Below, one piece after another: positions 19,134 to 27,238 of a stretch of DNA of 60,581 bases. A program made the position numbers and the translations under genes. The stretch comes from an uncultured Curtobacterium sp. GTDB taxonomy: Bacteria > Actinomycetota > Actinomycetes > Actinomycetales > Microbacteriaceae. Location: positions 1 through 60,581 of the forward strand of contig CAJYUW010000002.1 of NCBI GenBank assembly GCA_913778205.1, given 5' to 3'. Numbering within the stretch: position 1 is the first letter of the stretch; the number at the start of each line of letters is the position of its first letter. The notes under the pieces were generated by a model. That model was given only the letters and a program-made list of their open reading frames with translations. It ran no database searches and had not been told where the DNA came from.

Positions 19134-20009
19134 TCATCCCAGATCGGCCGGGACCGCAGCGCGTGGGTCCGGCACGGTCAGGCGCTCCGCCAGCGCCACG
19201 AGGGTCTCGGTCGTCCCGGCGTCGAGCTTCACCGCGGCGCGACGGTCGCTCCGGGTCGTGCCGCGGTTGACGATCACGACGGGGTGCTTGCGGCGCGCGG
19301 CGTGGTCGACGAGGCGTACCCCCGAGTTCACGGTGAGCGACGACCCGACGACGAGCAGCGCGTCGGCGTCGGCGACGATCGAGACGGATTCGCGGAACTT
19401 CTCCGCCGGCACGAACTCGCCGAAGAACACCACGTCCGGCTTGAGGACACCGCCGCACACCGAGCAGTCCGGCACCACGAACCGCTCGACGTCGGTGATC
19501 TCGACGTCGCCGTCCGGCTGGAGCTGCACCGAGCCGGGCTCGTCGATCCAGGGGTTCGCCCGGTCGATGGTCGCCGCGAGGTCGGATCGTGAGAACACCT
19601 GCCCGCAGGTCAGGCAGACGGCGCGGTCCATCGACCCGTGGATCTCGACGACCCGCCGGGAGCCGGCGCGGAGGTGGAGCCCGTCGACGTTCTGCGTGAT
19701 GACCCCGGTGACGATCCCGCTCCGTTCGAGGGCGGCGAGCGCACGGTGTCCGTCGTTGGGTGCCGCGGCGGCGAAGGTGCGCCAACCCAGGTGCGAACCG
19801 GCCCAGTACCGCTGCCGCTTCGCGGGGTCCGAGCGGAACTCCTGGAAGGTCATCGGCTTCCGCACGACGCGGCCCTCGCCCCGGTAGTCGGGGATGCCCG
19901 AGTCGGTGCTGAGACCGGCGCCGGAGAGCACCGCGACCCGCTTGCCGGCGAGCACCTCGACGGCGCGGTCGAGGTCGGCCGCGGTGGTGTGCTCGTCGCT
20001 TTGGGACAT
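19134..20009 (-). CDS. NAD-dependent protein deacylase, sirtuin family
   Basis: This 291-residue protein starts at the ATG at 20009. It carries GAGLSTDSGIPDYRG (NAD binding), TQNVDGLH with the catalytic His in VVEIHGSMDRAVC, and two CxxC pairs (CLTC and CSVC) for structural zinc. VGSSLTVNSG and VNRG complete the Rossmann part. It removes acyl groups from protein lysines using NAD. The motif has Tyr in place of the usual Phe in GIPDFRG, which does not affect the call. TACCGT ends 7 nt before the ATG. It is the first gene of a two-gene operon with the histidine phosphatase. Confidence 0.93.
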   Translation of the reverse strand: MSQSDEHTTAADLDRAVEVLAGKRVAVLSGAGLSTDSGIPDYRGEGRVVRKPMTFQEFRSDPAKRQRYWAGSHLGWRTFAAAAPNDGHRALAALERSGIVTGVITQNVDGLHLRAGSRRVVEIHGSMDRAVCLTCGQVFSRSDLAATIDRANPWIDEPGSVQLQPDGDVEITDVERFVVPDCSVCGGVLKPDVVFFGEFVPAEKFRESVSIVADADALLVVGSSLTVNSGVRLVDHAARRKHPVVIVNRGTTRSDRRAAVKLDAGTTETLVALAERLTVPDPRAAVPADLG

Positions 20010-20101
20010 CGGGTCCACGGTACCCTCAACAGCCGACCGTCCCGTGGCGTTCCCGCCCGGACCGACTGCGACCACGACCCTCCCCGCCCGAACGGAGCCC
20101 C

Positions 20102-20926
20102 GTGCACCCCGTCCGCATCGACTCGCTCGACGACCCCCGCCTCGACGACTTCGCCCGCCTCACCGACGTGGCGCTCCGCCGCGTGACCGAGCCGGAGGGC
20201 GGCCTGTACATCGCGGAGTCGAACACGGTCATCGAGCGCGCGGTCCGGGCCGGCCACGTCCCCCGGAGCGTGCTCGTGCAGGAGAAGTGGCTCGACGACG
20301 TCCTGCCGCTCGTCGCCGACCACGACGGCCCGGTCTTCGTCGGCCCGGACGCGTTGCTCGAGGAGCTCACCGGGTTCCGCATGCACCGCGGTGCGATCGC
20401 CGCGATGCACCGTCCCGAGCTCCCGACGGTCGCGGAGGTCGTGCGCGACGCACGACTCGTCGTCGTCCTCGAGGACATCGTCGACCACACCAACGTCGGT
20501 GCGGTGTTCCGGAGCGTGGCGGGTCTCGGCGCCGACGCCGTGCTCGTCAGCCCGCGGTGCGCCGACCCCCTGTACCGCCGCAGCGTCCGGGTGAGCATGG
20601 GCACCGTGCTGCAGGTGCCGTGGACCCGCATCGGTGAGTGGCCGGCCGCGGGCGAGGAACTCCGGACGCAGGGCTTCCACCTGGCGGCGATGGCGCTCAC
20701 GGACCGCTCGGTGGACCTCGACGCCTTCGTCGCGGACGTCCCGGACCGCGTCGCCCTGGTGATGGGGACCGAGGGACAGGGGCTCACCGCGCGGGCGATC
20801 GCCGCGGCCGACACGACGGTGCGCATCCCGATGTCCCACGGGGTCGACTCGCTGAACGTCGCGGCGGCGAGCGCCGTCGGCCTCTGGGCGGTGGCGCACG
20901 CGCAGCGTGCGCGGCGGGCCGGCTGA
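20102..20926 (+). CDS. SpoU/TrmH-family RNA 2'-O-methyltransferase
   Basis: This 274-residue protein has the three SPOUT motifs: DHTNVGAVFRSVAG (Asn and Arg), VMGTEGQGL, and IPMSHGVDSLNVAAASAV. These form the knotted AdoMet site that methylates ribose in rRNA or tRNA. The N-terminal 90 residues form an L30e-like substrate-binding region. The start is the GTG at 20102. The target nucleotide is not evident. It diverges from the sirtuin gene. Confidence 0.92.
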   Translation: MHPVRIDSLDDPRLDDFARLTDVALRRVTEPEGGLYIAESNTVIERAVRAGHVPRSVLVQEKWLDDVLPLVADHDGPVFVGPDALLEELTGFRMHRGAIAAMHRPELPTVAEVVRDARLVVVLEDIVDHTNVGAVFRSVAGLGADAVLVSPRCADPLYRRSVRVSMGTVLQVPWTRIGEWPAAGEELRTQGFHLAAMALTDRSVDLDAFVADVPDRVALVMGTEGQGLTARAIAAADTTVRIPMSHGVDSLNVAAASAVGLWAVAHAQRARRAG

Positions 20927-20963
20927 CCGCACGCCGGGCCCAGGACCGGCCAGACGCGCGCGG

Positions 20964-21053
20964 GAGGGCGCGGACGCGCGAGAGGGCGCGGACGCGCGAG
21001 AGGGCGCGGACGCGCGGGAGCGCGCGGACGCGCGGGAGCGCGCTGACGAGCGC
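20964..21053. repeat. 18-bp tandem array, five units
   Basis: GAGGGCGCGGACGCGCGA and close variants repeat five times in the 240-bp gap between the methyltransferase and the carboxypeptidase. Units one and two are identical; the last has several changes. There is no gene here. Because 18 is a multiple of 3, open frames through it give a false repeating peptide. Confidence 0.85.
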
Positions 21054-21168
21054 GAGAGCGTGCGGACCGAGCGGGCGCGCGGACCGGCCGGGAGGCCCGA
21101 CCCGCGTTCTCCACAGGTCGTGCGTCCTCACGGGGTCGCCCCGCGCCTCCCGGCTAGGCTCCTTGGCT

Positions 21169-22401
21169 GTGCCACGAGTCGTCCGCCGCCGAAGTTCCGC
21201 CGTCCGGCGGCCCGTGACGATCGGCGCGCTGGCGGTGCTGGTCCTCGCCGTCGGGTACCTCGTGGCCGCCGCTGTGGTGCCGTTCGCCCCGGCGAGCGCC
21301 GCGACGACGACCTACTCGGCACCGAGGTCCACGGTGCCGGACCTGTCCTTCCCCGGCTACGGCGCCACCGCCGTCGAGGCGACGGACTTCCCCGAGAGCC
21401 TGCGGACGAGCGGCGACCGGGAGCCGCGGTCGATCGCGAGCATCACGAAGGTCGTGACCGCACTCGTGGTGCTCGACGAGAAGCCGCTCCGGGCGGGTGA
21501 GTCCGGGCCGACGATCCGCTTCACCGCGCCCATGCAGGCGTTGTACGCGACGTACCTGGCGAAGAACGGCGAGGTCGCGCCGATGCCGGACGGGCTGCGG
21601 CTGTCCGAGTACCAGACGTTCCAGGTCATGCTCATGAAGTCGGCGAACAACTACGCGGGTGCGCTCGCGCTGTGGGCGTTCGGGTCGATGGACGCCTACG
21701 AGAAGGCGGCGGGCACGTGGCTCGAGGAGCACGGACTCGACGACACGGTGATCCACGAGCCGACCGGCCTCGACCCCCGCAACCGGTCGACCGCGACCGA
21801 CCTCGTCGACCTCGGGCAGCTCGCGCTCGCGAACCCCGTGGTGAAGGAGATCGTCGGGACGAAGCAGGTCACCGTGCCGGGCGCTGGGAAGATCGAGAAC
21901 TCGAACAAGCTCCTCGGCCTGGACGGGGTCGAGGGGATCAAGACGGGCACGCTCGACGAAGCGGGAGCCTGCCTCTTGTTCGCGGCGACCTACGAGCGGG
22001 GCGGGCGCCAGGTGACGGTCGTCGGCGCGATGCTCGGCGGCGTCGACCACGACTCGCTCGACGACGACGTGCAGCGGCTGCTGCGGTCGGTGGCGGACAA
22101 CTTCCAGGTCGTGACACTGACACACAAGGGGCAGACGTTCGGCACCTACAGCACGCCGTGGCAGGACGGGGCTGACGCGGTCGCGGTGCAGGCGTCCGAG
22201 GTACTGGTGTGGGGGAAGACCACGGTGACGGCGAAGACCCACCTCGACCCGGTGACCGTCGGTGACCGTGGGGAGCGGGTCGGCCGCGTGCGGTTCACGA
22301 TCTCGGACCACGATGCGGTGACCGTCCCGCTCGAGCTCGACCGTTCGATCGCGGACCCGGGCGTCTGGTGGCGCTGGACCAACCCGTTCCGCGGCACCTG
22401 A
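21169..22401 (+). CDS. D-alanyl-D-alanine carboxypeptidase (PBP)
   Basis: This 410-residue protein starts at the GTG at 21169. An N-terminal signal/anchor helix (residues about 15-35) is followed by a PBP-type domain with SITK (nucleophile Ser), SANN (SxN motif) and KTGT. It trims D-Ala from peptidoglycan stem peptides outside the membrane. The C-terminal 120 residues form a beta-rich extension as in DacC-like enzymes. TAGGCT (21155-21160) ends 8 nt before the GTG, which suggests a leaderless mRNA. Confidence 0.88.
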   Translation: MPRVVRRRSSAVRRPVTIGALAVLVLAVGYLVAAAVVPFAPASAATTTYSAPRSTVPDLSFPGYGATAVEATDFPESLRTSGDREPRSIASITKVVTALVVLDEKPLRAGESGPTIRFTAPMQALYATYLAKNGEVAPMPDGLRLSEYQTFQVMLMKSANNYAGALALWAFGSMDAYEKAAGTWLEEHGLDDTVIHEPTGLDPRNRSTATDLVDLGQLALANPVVKEIVGTKQVTVPGAGKIENSNKLLGLDGVEGIKTGTLDEAGACLLFAATYERGGRQVTVVGAMLGGVDHDSLDDDVQRLLRSVADNFQVVTLTHKGQTFGTYSTPWQDGADAVAVQASEVLVWGKTTVTAKTHLDPVTVGDRGERVGRVRFTISDHDAVTVPLELDRSIADPGVWWRWTNPFRGT

Positions 22402-22422
22402 TCCTCCGCTAGCGTCGTCCCC

Positions 22423-23766
22423 GTGACGACGACGTTCCCCCGCAGCACCCCGTCCGCCCTCGACATCGACGCTCGCGGGATCGCCGCGTTCCTCGACGCC
22501 CTCGAGTCCACGCCCGACGTCGAGGGGCACTCCTTCGTGCTCCTCCGACACGGCCAGGTGGCAGCCGAGGGCACCTGGGACCCGTACCGTGCGGAGTCGG
22601 TGCACCTGATGTACTCGCTGAGCAAGAGCTTCACCGCGGCTGGTGTGGGCATCGCCGTCCGGGAGGGGCTCGTCGACCTCGACGCCACCGTGCTGTCGTA
22701 CTTCCCGGAGCTCGACGCCGAGATCACCGACGAGCGCAGCCGCCGCATCCTCGTCCGGCACGTCCTGGCGATGGCGAGCGGCCACCGCGAGGAGACCCTG
22801 GAGCGCGCGCGGGCGATCGACCCGACGAACATCGTCCGGGGCTTCCTGCTGCTGCCGCCCGACGAGGAGCCGGGCTCCGTGTTCGCGTACAACCAGCCGT
22901 GCACGTACACCCTCGCGGAGATCGTTCGCCGGGTGTCGGGCGGCTCGCTCGTCGACTGGTTGCGACCGCGGCTCCTCGACCCCCTCGGCATCACCGACCT
23001 CGCGTGGAAGCGCGACGAGCAGGGCAACGAGCTCGGCTTCAGCGGCTGCTACGCCCCGGTCGACGCGGTCGCCAAGCTCGGGCAGCTGTACCTCCAGCGC
23101 GGCGTGTGGGACGGGCAGCGCATCCTCGACGAGGACTGGGTCGACGCCGCCACCCGGGTGCAGGTGGCGAACCCGCTCGAGGAGAACCCGGACTGGAGCC
23201 AGGGTTACGGCTTCCAGTTCTGGATGGCCCGCCACGGCTTCCGCGGCGACGGCGCGTACGGCCAGTTCTGCGTCGTGCTGCCGGAGCTGGACGTGGTGCT
23301 CGCCCTGACCGGGCAGAGCCTGGACATGCAGGCCGTGCTCGACGCGGCCTGGCGACACTTCCTGCCCGCCGTCGACGGCGCCGCCGCCGGGACCGACGCC
23401 GACACCGCCCTGGAGGCACGGATCGCTTCCCTCGGACTGCCCCCGGTGGCGGGGGAGCGGCTCCCCGACGACGCTGCCCACGGTCCGCTGCGGCGTGACG
23501 GCGCCGCGTGGCGCCTGGAGCTCGACGTCGAGGGCGGACACCTCTCCGTCCCGGTCGCCGAGGGTGCGTGGGCGGTCGAGGGGCCGCTCGCCGGGAGTGC
23601 CGCGCTCGTCGACGGCGGCTCCGCGGTGGTCGTGGACGTGCGGTTCGTCGAGACCCCGCACCTCGCGCACGTCCGGATCGCGACCGACTCGGGCGACGCC
23701 ACGTTCGCGTGGGCCACGGAGCCGCTGCACGACGGCCCGACGACCCTCCGCCGTCCCGCCGACTGA
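22423..23766 (+). CDS. serine hydrolase, beta-lactamase/class C-like family
   Basis: This 447-residue protein has the SLSK nucleophile motif (SxxK), the second motif YNQPCTY, and a C-terminal beta-rich domain. There is no signal peptide, so it is probably a cytoplasmic esterase or peptidase rather than a resistance beta-lactamase. It has its own probable promoter: TAGCGT (22410-22415) ends 7 nt before the GTG. It follows the carboxypeptidase by 21 bp. Bases 23409-23426 inside the coding sequence match an 18-mer that occurs in intergenic repeats elsewhere. Confidence 0.85.
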   Translation: MTTTFPRSTPSALDIDARGIAAFLDALESTPDVEGHSFVLLRHGQVAAEGTWDPYRAESVHLMYSLSKSFTAAGVGIAVREGLVDLDATVLSYFPELDAEITDERSRRILVRHVLAMASGHREETLERARAIDPTNIVRGFLLLPPDEEPGSVFAYNQPCTYTLAEIVRRVSGGSLVDWLRPRLLDPLGITDLAWKRDEQGNELGFSGCYAPVDAVAKLGQLYLQRGVWDGQRILDEDWVDAATRVQVANPLEENPDWSQGYGFQFWMARHGFRGDGAYGQFCVVLPELDVVLALTGQSLDMQAVLDAAWRHFLPAVDGAAAGTDADTALEARIASLGLPPVAGERLPDDAAHGPLRRDGAAWRLELDVEGGHLSVPVAEGAWAVEGPLAGSAALVDGGSAVVVDVRFVETPHLAHVRIATDSGDATFAWATEPLHDGPTTLRRPAD

Positions 23767-23845
23767 CGGCGTCCGGCCGCGCCGCCGTCCGCTGGAGGGC
23801 GCGGCGTGGTCGGCACGGGTCCGTGGTCAGCCGACGTCGGCGGTC

Positions 23846-23913
23846 AGGGCGGATCGGACTCCAGGGCGGATCGGACTCCGGGGCGGATCGGGGTCCAGGG
23901 CGGATCGGGGTCC
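23846..23913. repeat. 17-bp tandem array, four units
   Basis: AGGGCGGATCGGACTCC and variants repeat four times with a 17-bp period, then decay into a fifth. It lies between the convergent ends of the serine hydrolase and the SGNH hydrolase. No terminator hairpin is evident there. Confidence 0.8.
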
Positions 23914-23945
23914 AGGGTCCGTGGGCGATCAGGGCCGGTCGGCGA

Positions 23946-24755
23946 TCACGGCGTGTCGGAGCGGTGCTCGACGACCGTCTGCAGCTCCGGACGCTTCGGG
24001 GACACGCCGTCGCCGGACGAGGTGTGCTTGATCCGTCGCACGACCCACGGGACGAGGTACTCCTTCGCCCAGCCGAGGTCCTCGACGCGCGCCTCGCGCC
24101 AGGGCCGGGCCTCGAGCGGTTCGGGGGCGAACGGCGCGAGGCCGTGGTCGACGCCGAGCGTGTCGAGCACGGCGGCTGCGACGGTCGCGTGTCCCGTCGG
24201 GGAGTGGTGCAGCCGGTCCGGCGCCCACATGCGCGGGTCGCGGAGCACCCGGAGCGCCCACATGTCGGCGACGAGTGCGCCGTGCTTGAGCGCGATGGCG
24301 TGCAGGTTCTCGTTGTAGATCGCGGTCTTGCCGCGCACCATGCCGAGCACCGGGGTCATGCCCACGTCCGGGCCGGTGAACATCACGACGGTGGCGCCGC
24401 CGCTGCGGAGCCGTTCGATCATCGCGTCGACCTTCGCGGCGAGCTCGTCGGGGTCGGTGCCGGGGCGGATGATGTCGTTGCCGCCGGCCGACACCGTCAC
24501 GAGGTCCGGGCGGAGCGCGAGCGCCGGCTCGACCTGCTCGTCGATGATCTGCTGCAGCAGGCGACCCCGGACCGCGAGGTTCGCGTAGGCGAAGTCGTCC
24601 GTGCCGGACGCGGCGGCCTGGTGCGCGAGGACCTCGGCGACGCGGTCCGCCCAGCCGCGGTTGCCGCCGGGAGCCGTGGGGTCGGGGTCGCCGATCCCCT
24701 CGGTGAACGAGTCACCGATCGCGACGTACCTGGACCACGGATGACGTTCTGACAC
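23946..24755 (-). CDS. SGNH/GDSL hydrolase
   Basis: Read from the GTG at 24755, this 269-residue protein has YVAIGDSFTEG (block I Ser), the block II Gly in YANLAVRGR, block III SAGGNDI with Asn, and block V DRLHHSPTGH with Asp and His. It is an esterase or lipase of unknown substrate. An ATG four codons upstream (24767) is possible, but TATGGT on the minus strand sits 7 nt before the GTG and overlaps that ATG, favouring the GTG. The gene diverges from the acyl-CoA dehydrogenase. Confidence 0.88.
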   Translation of the reverse strand: MSERHPWSRYVAIGDSFTEGIGDPDPTAPGGNRGWADRVAEVLAHQAAASGTDDFAYANLAVRGRLLQQIIDEQVEPALALRPDLVTVSAGGNDIIRPGTDPDELAAKVDAMIERLRSGGATVVMFTGPDVGMTPVLGMVRGKTAIYNENLHAIALKHGALVADMWALRVLRDPRMWAPDRLHHSPTGHATVAAAVLDTLGVDHGLAPFAPEPLEARPWREARVEDLGWAKEYLVPWVVRRIKHTSSGDGVSPKRPELQTVVEHRSDTP

Positions 24756-24762
24756 GTCTCGG

Positions 24763-24772
24763 ACCATAGTCT
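24763..24772. promoter_or_regulatory. overlapping divergent -10 boxes
   Basis: TATGGT on the minus strand (24763-24768) serves the SGNH gene, and TAGTCT on the plus strand (24767-24772) serves the acyl-CoA dehydrogenase. The two boxes share two bases. Each lies 6-7 nt before its start codon, so the genes would be leaderless and their promoters mutually exclusive. Confidence 0.55.
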
Positions 24773-24778
24773 CGTGGC

Positions 24779-25924
24779 ATGAGCACGGCCAACCCGATCC
24801 CCGCCGACCTCCTCGAGCGCATGGCCGCACGGGCGCCCGGGTACGACGCCGCGAACGCGTTCTGCGCCGAGGACCTCGACGAACTGCGCGCCGCCGGGTG
24901 GCTCCGGCTCGGGGTCCCGACGGAGCAGGGCGGGCAGGACCTCGGTCTCCGTGACACCGCCGCGGCACAGCGGACGCTCGCGCGGGCCGCTCCGGCGACG
25001 GCGCTCGGGCTGGGCATGCACCAGGTGTGGGTGCAGGCGGCCCGCAGCGTGCGCGCACGGGGCGGGTCGTTCCTCCAGGTCGTCACCGACCACGCGGCGG
25101 ACGACCACCTGCTCGCCTTCGGCGTGAGCGAGCCGGGCAACGACGCCGTGCTCTTCGACTCCCTGACGACGGCCGAGCCGGACGGCGCCGGCGGCTACCG
25201 CTTCACGGGCACGAAGGTGTCGACGTCCCTCGCGCCCGCGTGGGACGTGCTCAGCGTGTTCGGCAAGGACACCACCGGGCCGGAGCCGGTGCTCGTCCAC
25301 GGCTTCACGGTCCGGTCGGACGGCGGCGTGACGCACCGGGATGACTGGGACACCCTCGGGATGCGGGCGACCCAGAGCCGGACCACGGTCCTCGACGGCG
25401 TGCACGTGCCCGCCGACCGGATCGTCCGGGTCCTGCCGGTCGGGCCGAACCAGGACCCGCTGACGTTCGGCGTGTTCGCCGCGTTCGAGCTCCTCGTCGC
25501 GTCGGTGTACGTCGGGATCGCCGAGCGGGCGGTGGAACTCGCGGTCGCGGCCGTGCGCGACCGGACCGCGCTCGACGGCACGCCGCGGTCGGCCGACCCG
25601 GACGTGCGTCGTGCCCTGGCGGACGCGCAGGGCGCGGTCGACGCGGTGGCGCTCCAGGTCGACGCGCTCGCCCGGGACGTCGACGACCTCGTCGACCACG
25701 GGTCGCGGTGGTTCCCGCTGCTCGTCGGGACGAAGGCCCGGACGGTGGACACCGCGCAGCGCGTGGTCGACGAGGCCGTGCGCGTCGTCGGCGGCTCGGC
25801 GTACCGCGCCGGCGGCGAGCTCGCCCGGCTCTCCCGGGACGTCCGGGCCGGGCAGTACCACCCCTCCACGCGCGACTCGGCCGCGCGCACCATCGCCGCG
25901 GCGCTCCTCGGACCGGTCCGCTGA
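24779..25924 (+). CDS. acyl-CoA dehydrogenase-family protein
   Basis: This 381-residue flavoprotein has AFGVSEPGNDAV and YRFTGTKVSTSL (FAD and substrate region), WDTLGMRATQS, and a C-terminal helical domain ending near VGGSAYRAGGELARLSRDVRAG. It would oxidise an acyl-CoA or a related substrate using FAD. The usual catalytic Glu is not obvious at the end, so it may belong to the monooxygenase-like (DszC/HpaB) branch rather than true acyl-CoA dehydrogenases. It is monocistronic. Confidence 0.8.
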   Translation: MSTANPIPADLLERMAARAPGYDAANAFCAEDLDELRAAGWLRLGVPTEQGGQDLGLRDTAAAQRTLARAAPATALGLGMHQVWVQAARSVRARGGSFLQVVTDHAADDHLLAFGVSEPGNDAVLFDSLTTAEPDGAGGYRFTGTKVSTSLAPAWDVLSVFGKDTTGPEPVLVHGFTVRSDGGVTHRDDWDTLGMRATQSRTTVLDGVHVPADRIVRVLPVGPNQDPLTFGVFAAFELLVASVYVGIAERAVELAVAAVRDRTALDGTPRSADPDVRRALADAQGAVDAVALQVDALARDVDDLVDHGSRWFPLLVGTKARTVDTAQRVVDEAVRVVGGSAYRAGGELARLSRDVRAGQYHPSTRDSAARTIAAALLGPVR

Positions 25925-25942
25925 CGAACCCCGACGCGGGCC

Positions 25943-25964
25943 TGTCGGTGGTCGGTGGCATCAT
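25943..25964 (+). promoter_or_regulatory. PafBC/RecA-NDp-like promoter of dinB
   Basis: TGTCGGTG (25943-25950), 8 bases, then CATCAT (25959-25964) ending 6 nt before the GTG. This fits the mycobacterial DNA-damage promoter consensus TGTCRGTG-N8-TANNNT, apart from C for T at the first base of the -10. The activator PafBC is encoded at 41405-43391. Confidence 0.6.
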
Positions 25965-25970
25965 CACCGT

Positions 25971-27221
25971 GTGAGCAAGCAGGACGGACGCAACCGGCTC
26001 GTCTCCGACGCACCGGTCGACGACGTCAGCGCGACGGTGCTGCACGTCGACATGGACGCGTTCTTCGCCTCGGTCGAACTGCTCGACCGCCCCGACCTCG
26101 TCGGCCTGCCCGTGATCGTCGGGCAGGACTCCGACCGCTCGGTGGTGACCGCCGCCACGTACGAAGCCCGTCGCTACGGCGTGAACTCGGCGATGCCGAT
26201 GGCGGTCGCGAAGCGGCGCTGCCCGAACGCCGTCATCGTGGAGCCGCACTTCGAGAAGTACCGCGAGCAGTCCGCTGCCGTGATGAGCGTCTTCGACCGC
26301 TTCACGCCGCGCGTCGAGCGGCTCGGCATCGACGAGGCCTTCCTCGACGTCGCCGGGGCGCTCCGTCTCTACGGCACGCCGTGGCAGATCGGCACCGCGA
26401 TCCGCCGGGCGGTGTTCGAGCAGACCGGACTGCACTGCTCGGTCGGCGCGGCCGCGACGAAGTTCGTCGCGAAGCTCGCGTCGAGCCGTGCCAAGCCGGA
26501 CGGCCTCCTGGTCGTGCCCGCGGCCCACACGGTGGCGTTCCTGCACCCCCAGCCCGTCTCGGCGCTGTGGGGAGTCGGCGGGAAGACGCAGGAGACCCTC
26601 GAGCGTCGTGGCATCCGCACCGTGGGCGACCTCGCCACGACGCCGCTGCCGTCGCTCGTCGCAGCCCTCGGGCCGGCGGGCGGGCAGCGCCTGCACGACC
26701 TGTCGTGGGGTCGCGATCCGCGCACCGTCGAGACCGGGGTCGGCGAGAAGTCCATCGGGCACGAGGTCACCTTCGGTCGTGACCTCACCGAGCGCGACGA
26801 CGTGGCTCGCGAGCTCCTCCGGCTCGCCGACAAGGTCGCGGTCCGACTCCGCCGAGCCGACGTCCAGGCCCGGACGGTCGCGCTCAAGGTGCGGTACACC
26901 GACTTCTCCACCCTCACCCGGTCACGGACCCTCGCCGAGCCCACCGACGTCGCCAAGCGCATCCACCACGAAGCCGTCGAGCTCTACGACGTCCTGCACC
27001 GCCCCGGCAACCGCATCCGCCTGATCGGCGTCCGCGGGGAGAACCTCGTGCCGGCGGCCGCGAGCAACGCCCTCTGGGACGACGACGCGCCGTGGCGCGA
27101 GACCGAGACGACCGTCGACGCGGTGGCCGCACGCTTCGGCGCCGGCGTGCTGAGACCGGCATCGCTCGTCCGGAACGCTCCCGAGCAGCGCGCCCCGCAC
27201 GCCCGGCAGGACCCCGCGTGA
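25971..27221 (+). CDS. dinB: DNA polymerase IV
   Basis: This 416-residue Y-family polymerase starts at the GTG at 25971. It shows VDMDAFFASVELLD and IDEAFLDV with the catalytic Asp and Glu residues, the thumb helix-hairpin-helix region around WGVGGKTQETL, and a little-finger domain. It bypasses DNA lesions with low fidelity. The C-terminus lacks an obvious clamp-binding pentapeptide, though short forms can be missed by eye. It is probably induced by DNA damage through the PafBC-like promoter just upstream. Confidence 0.93.
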   Translation: MSKQDGRNRLVSDAPVDDVSATVLHVDMDAFFASVELLDRPDLVGLPVIVGQDSDRSVVTAATYEARRYGVNSAMPMAVAKRRCPNAVIVEPHFEKYREQSAAVMSVFDRFTPRVERLGIDEAFLDVAGALRLYGTPWQIGTAIRRAVFEQTGLHCSVGAAATKFVAKLASSRAKPDGLLVVPAAHTVAFLHPQPVSALWGVGGKTQETLERRGIRTVGDLATTPLPSLVAALGPAGGQRLHDLSWGRDPRTVETGVGEKSIGHEVTFGRDLTERDDVARELLRLADKVAVRLRRADVQARTVALKVRYTDFSTLTRSRTLAEPTDVAKRIHHEAVELYDVLHRPGNRIRLIGVRGENLVPAAASNALWDDDAPWRETETTVDAVAARFGAGVLRPASLVRNAPEQRAPHARQDPA

Positions 27222-27238
27222 CGGTAGGATCGCCTGAA

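Noticed and set aside
20964..21053. A repetitive Arg/Glu/Ala peptide encoded by the 18-bp array
   Set aside because: The period is a multiple of three, so a repeated peptide is automatic; there is no start signal and the frame ends in the next gene.
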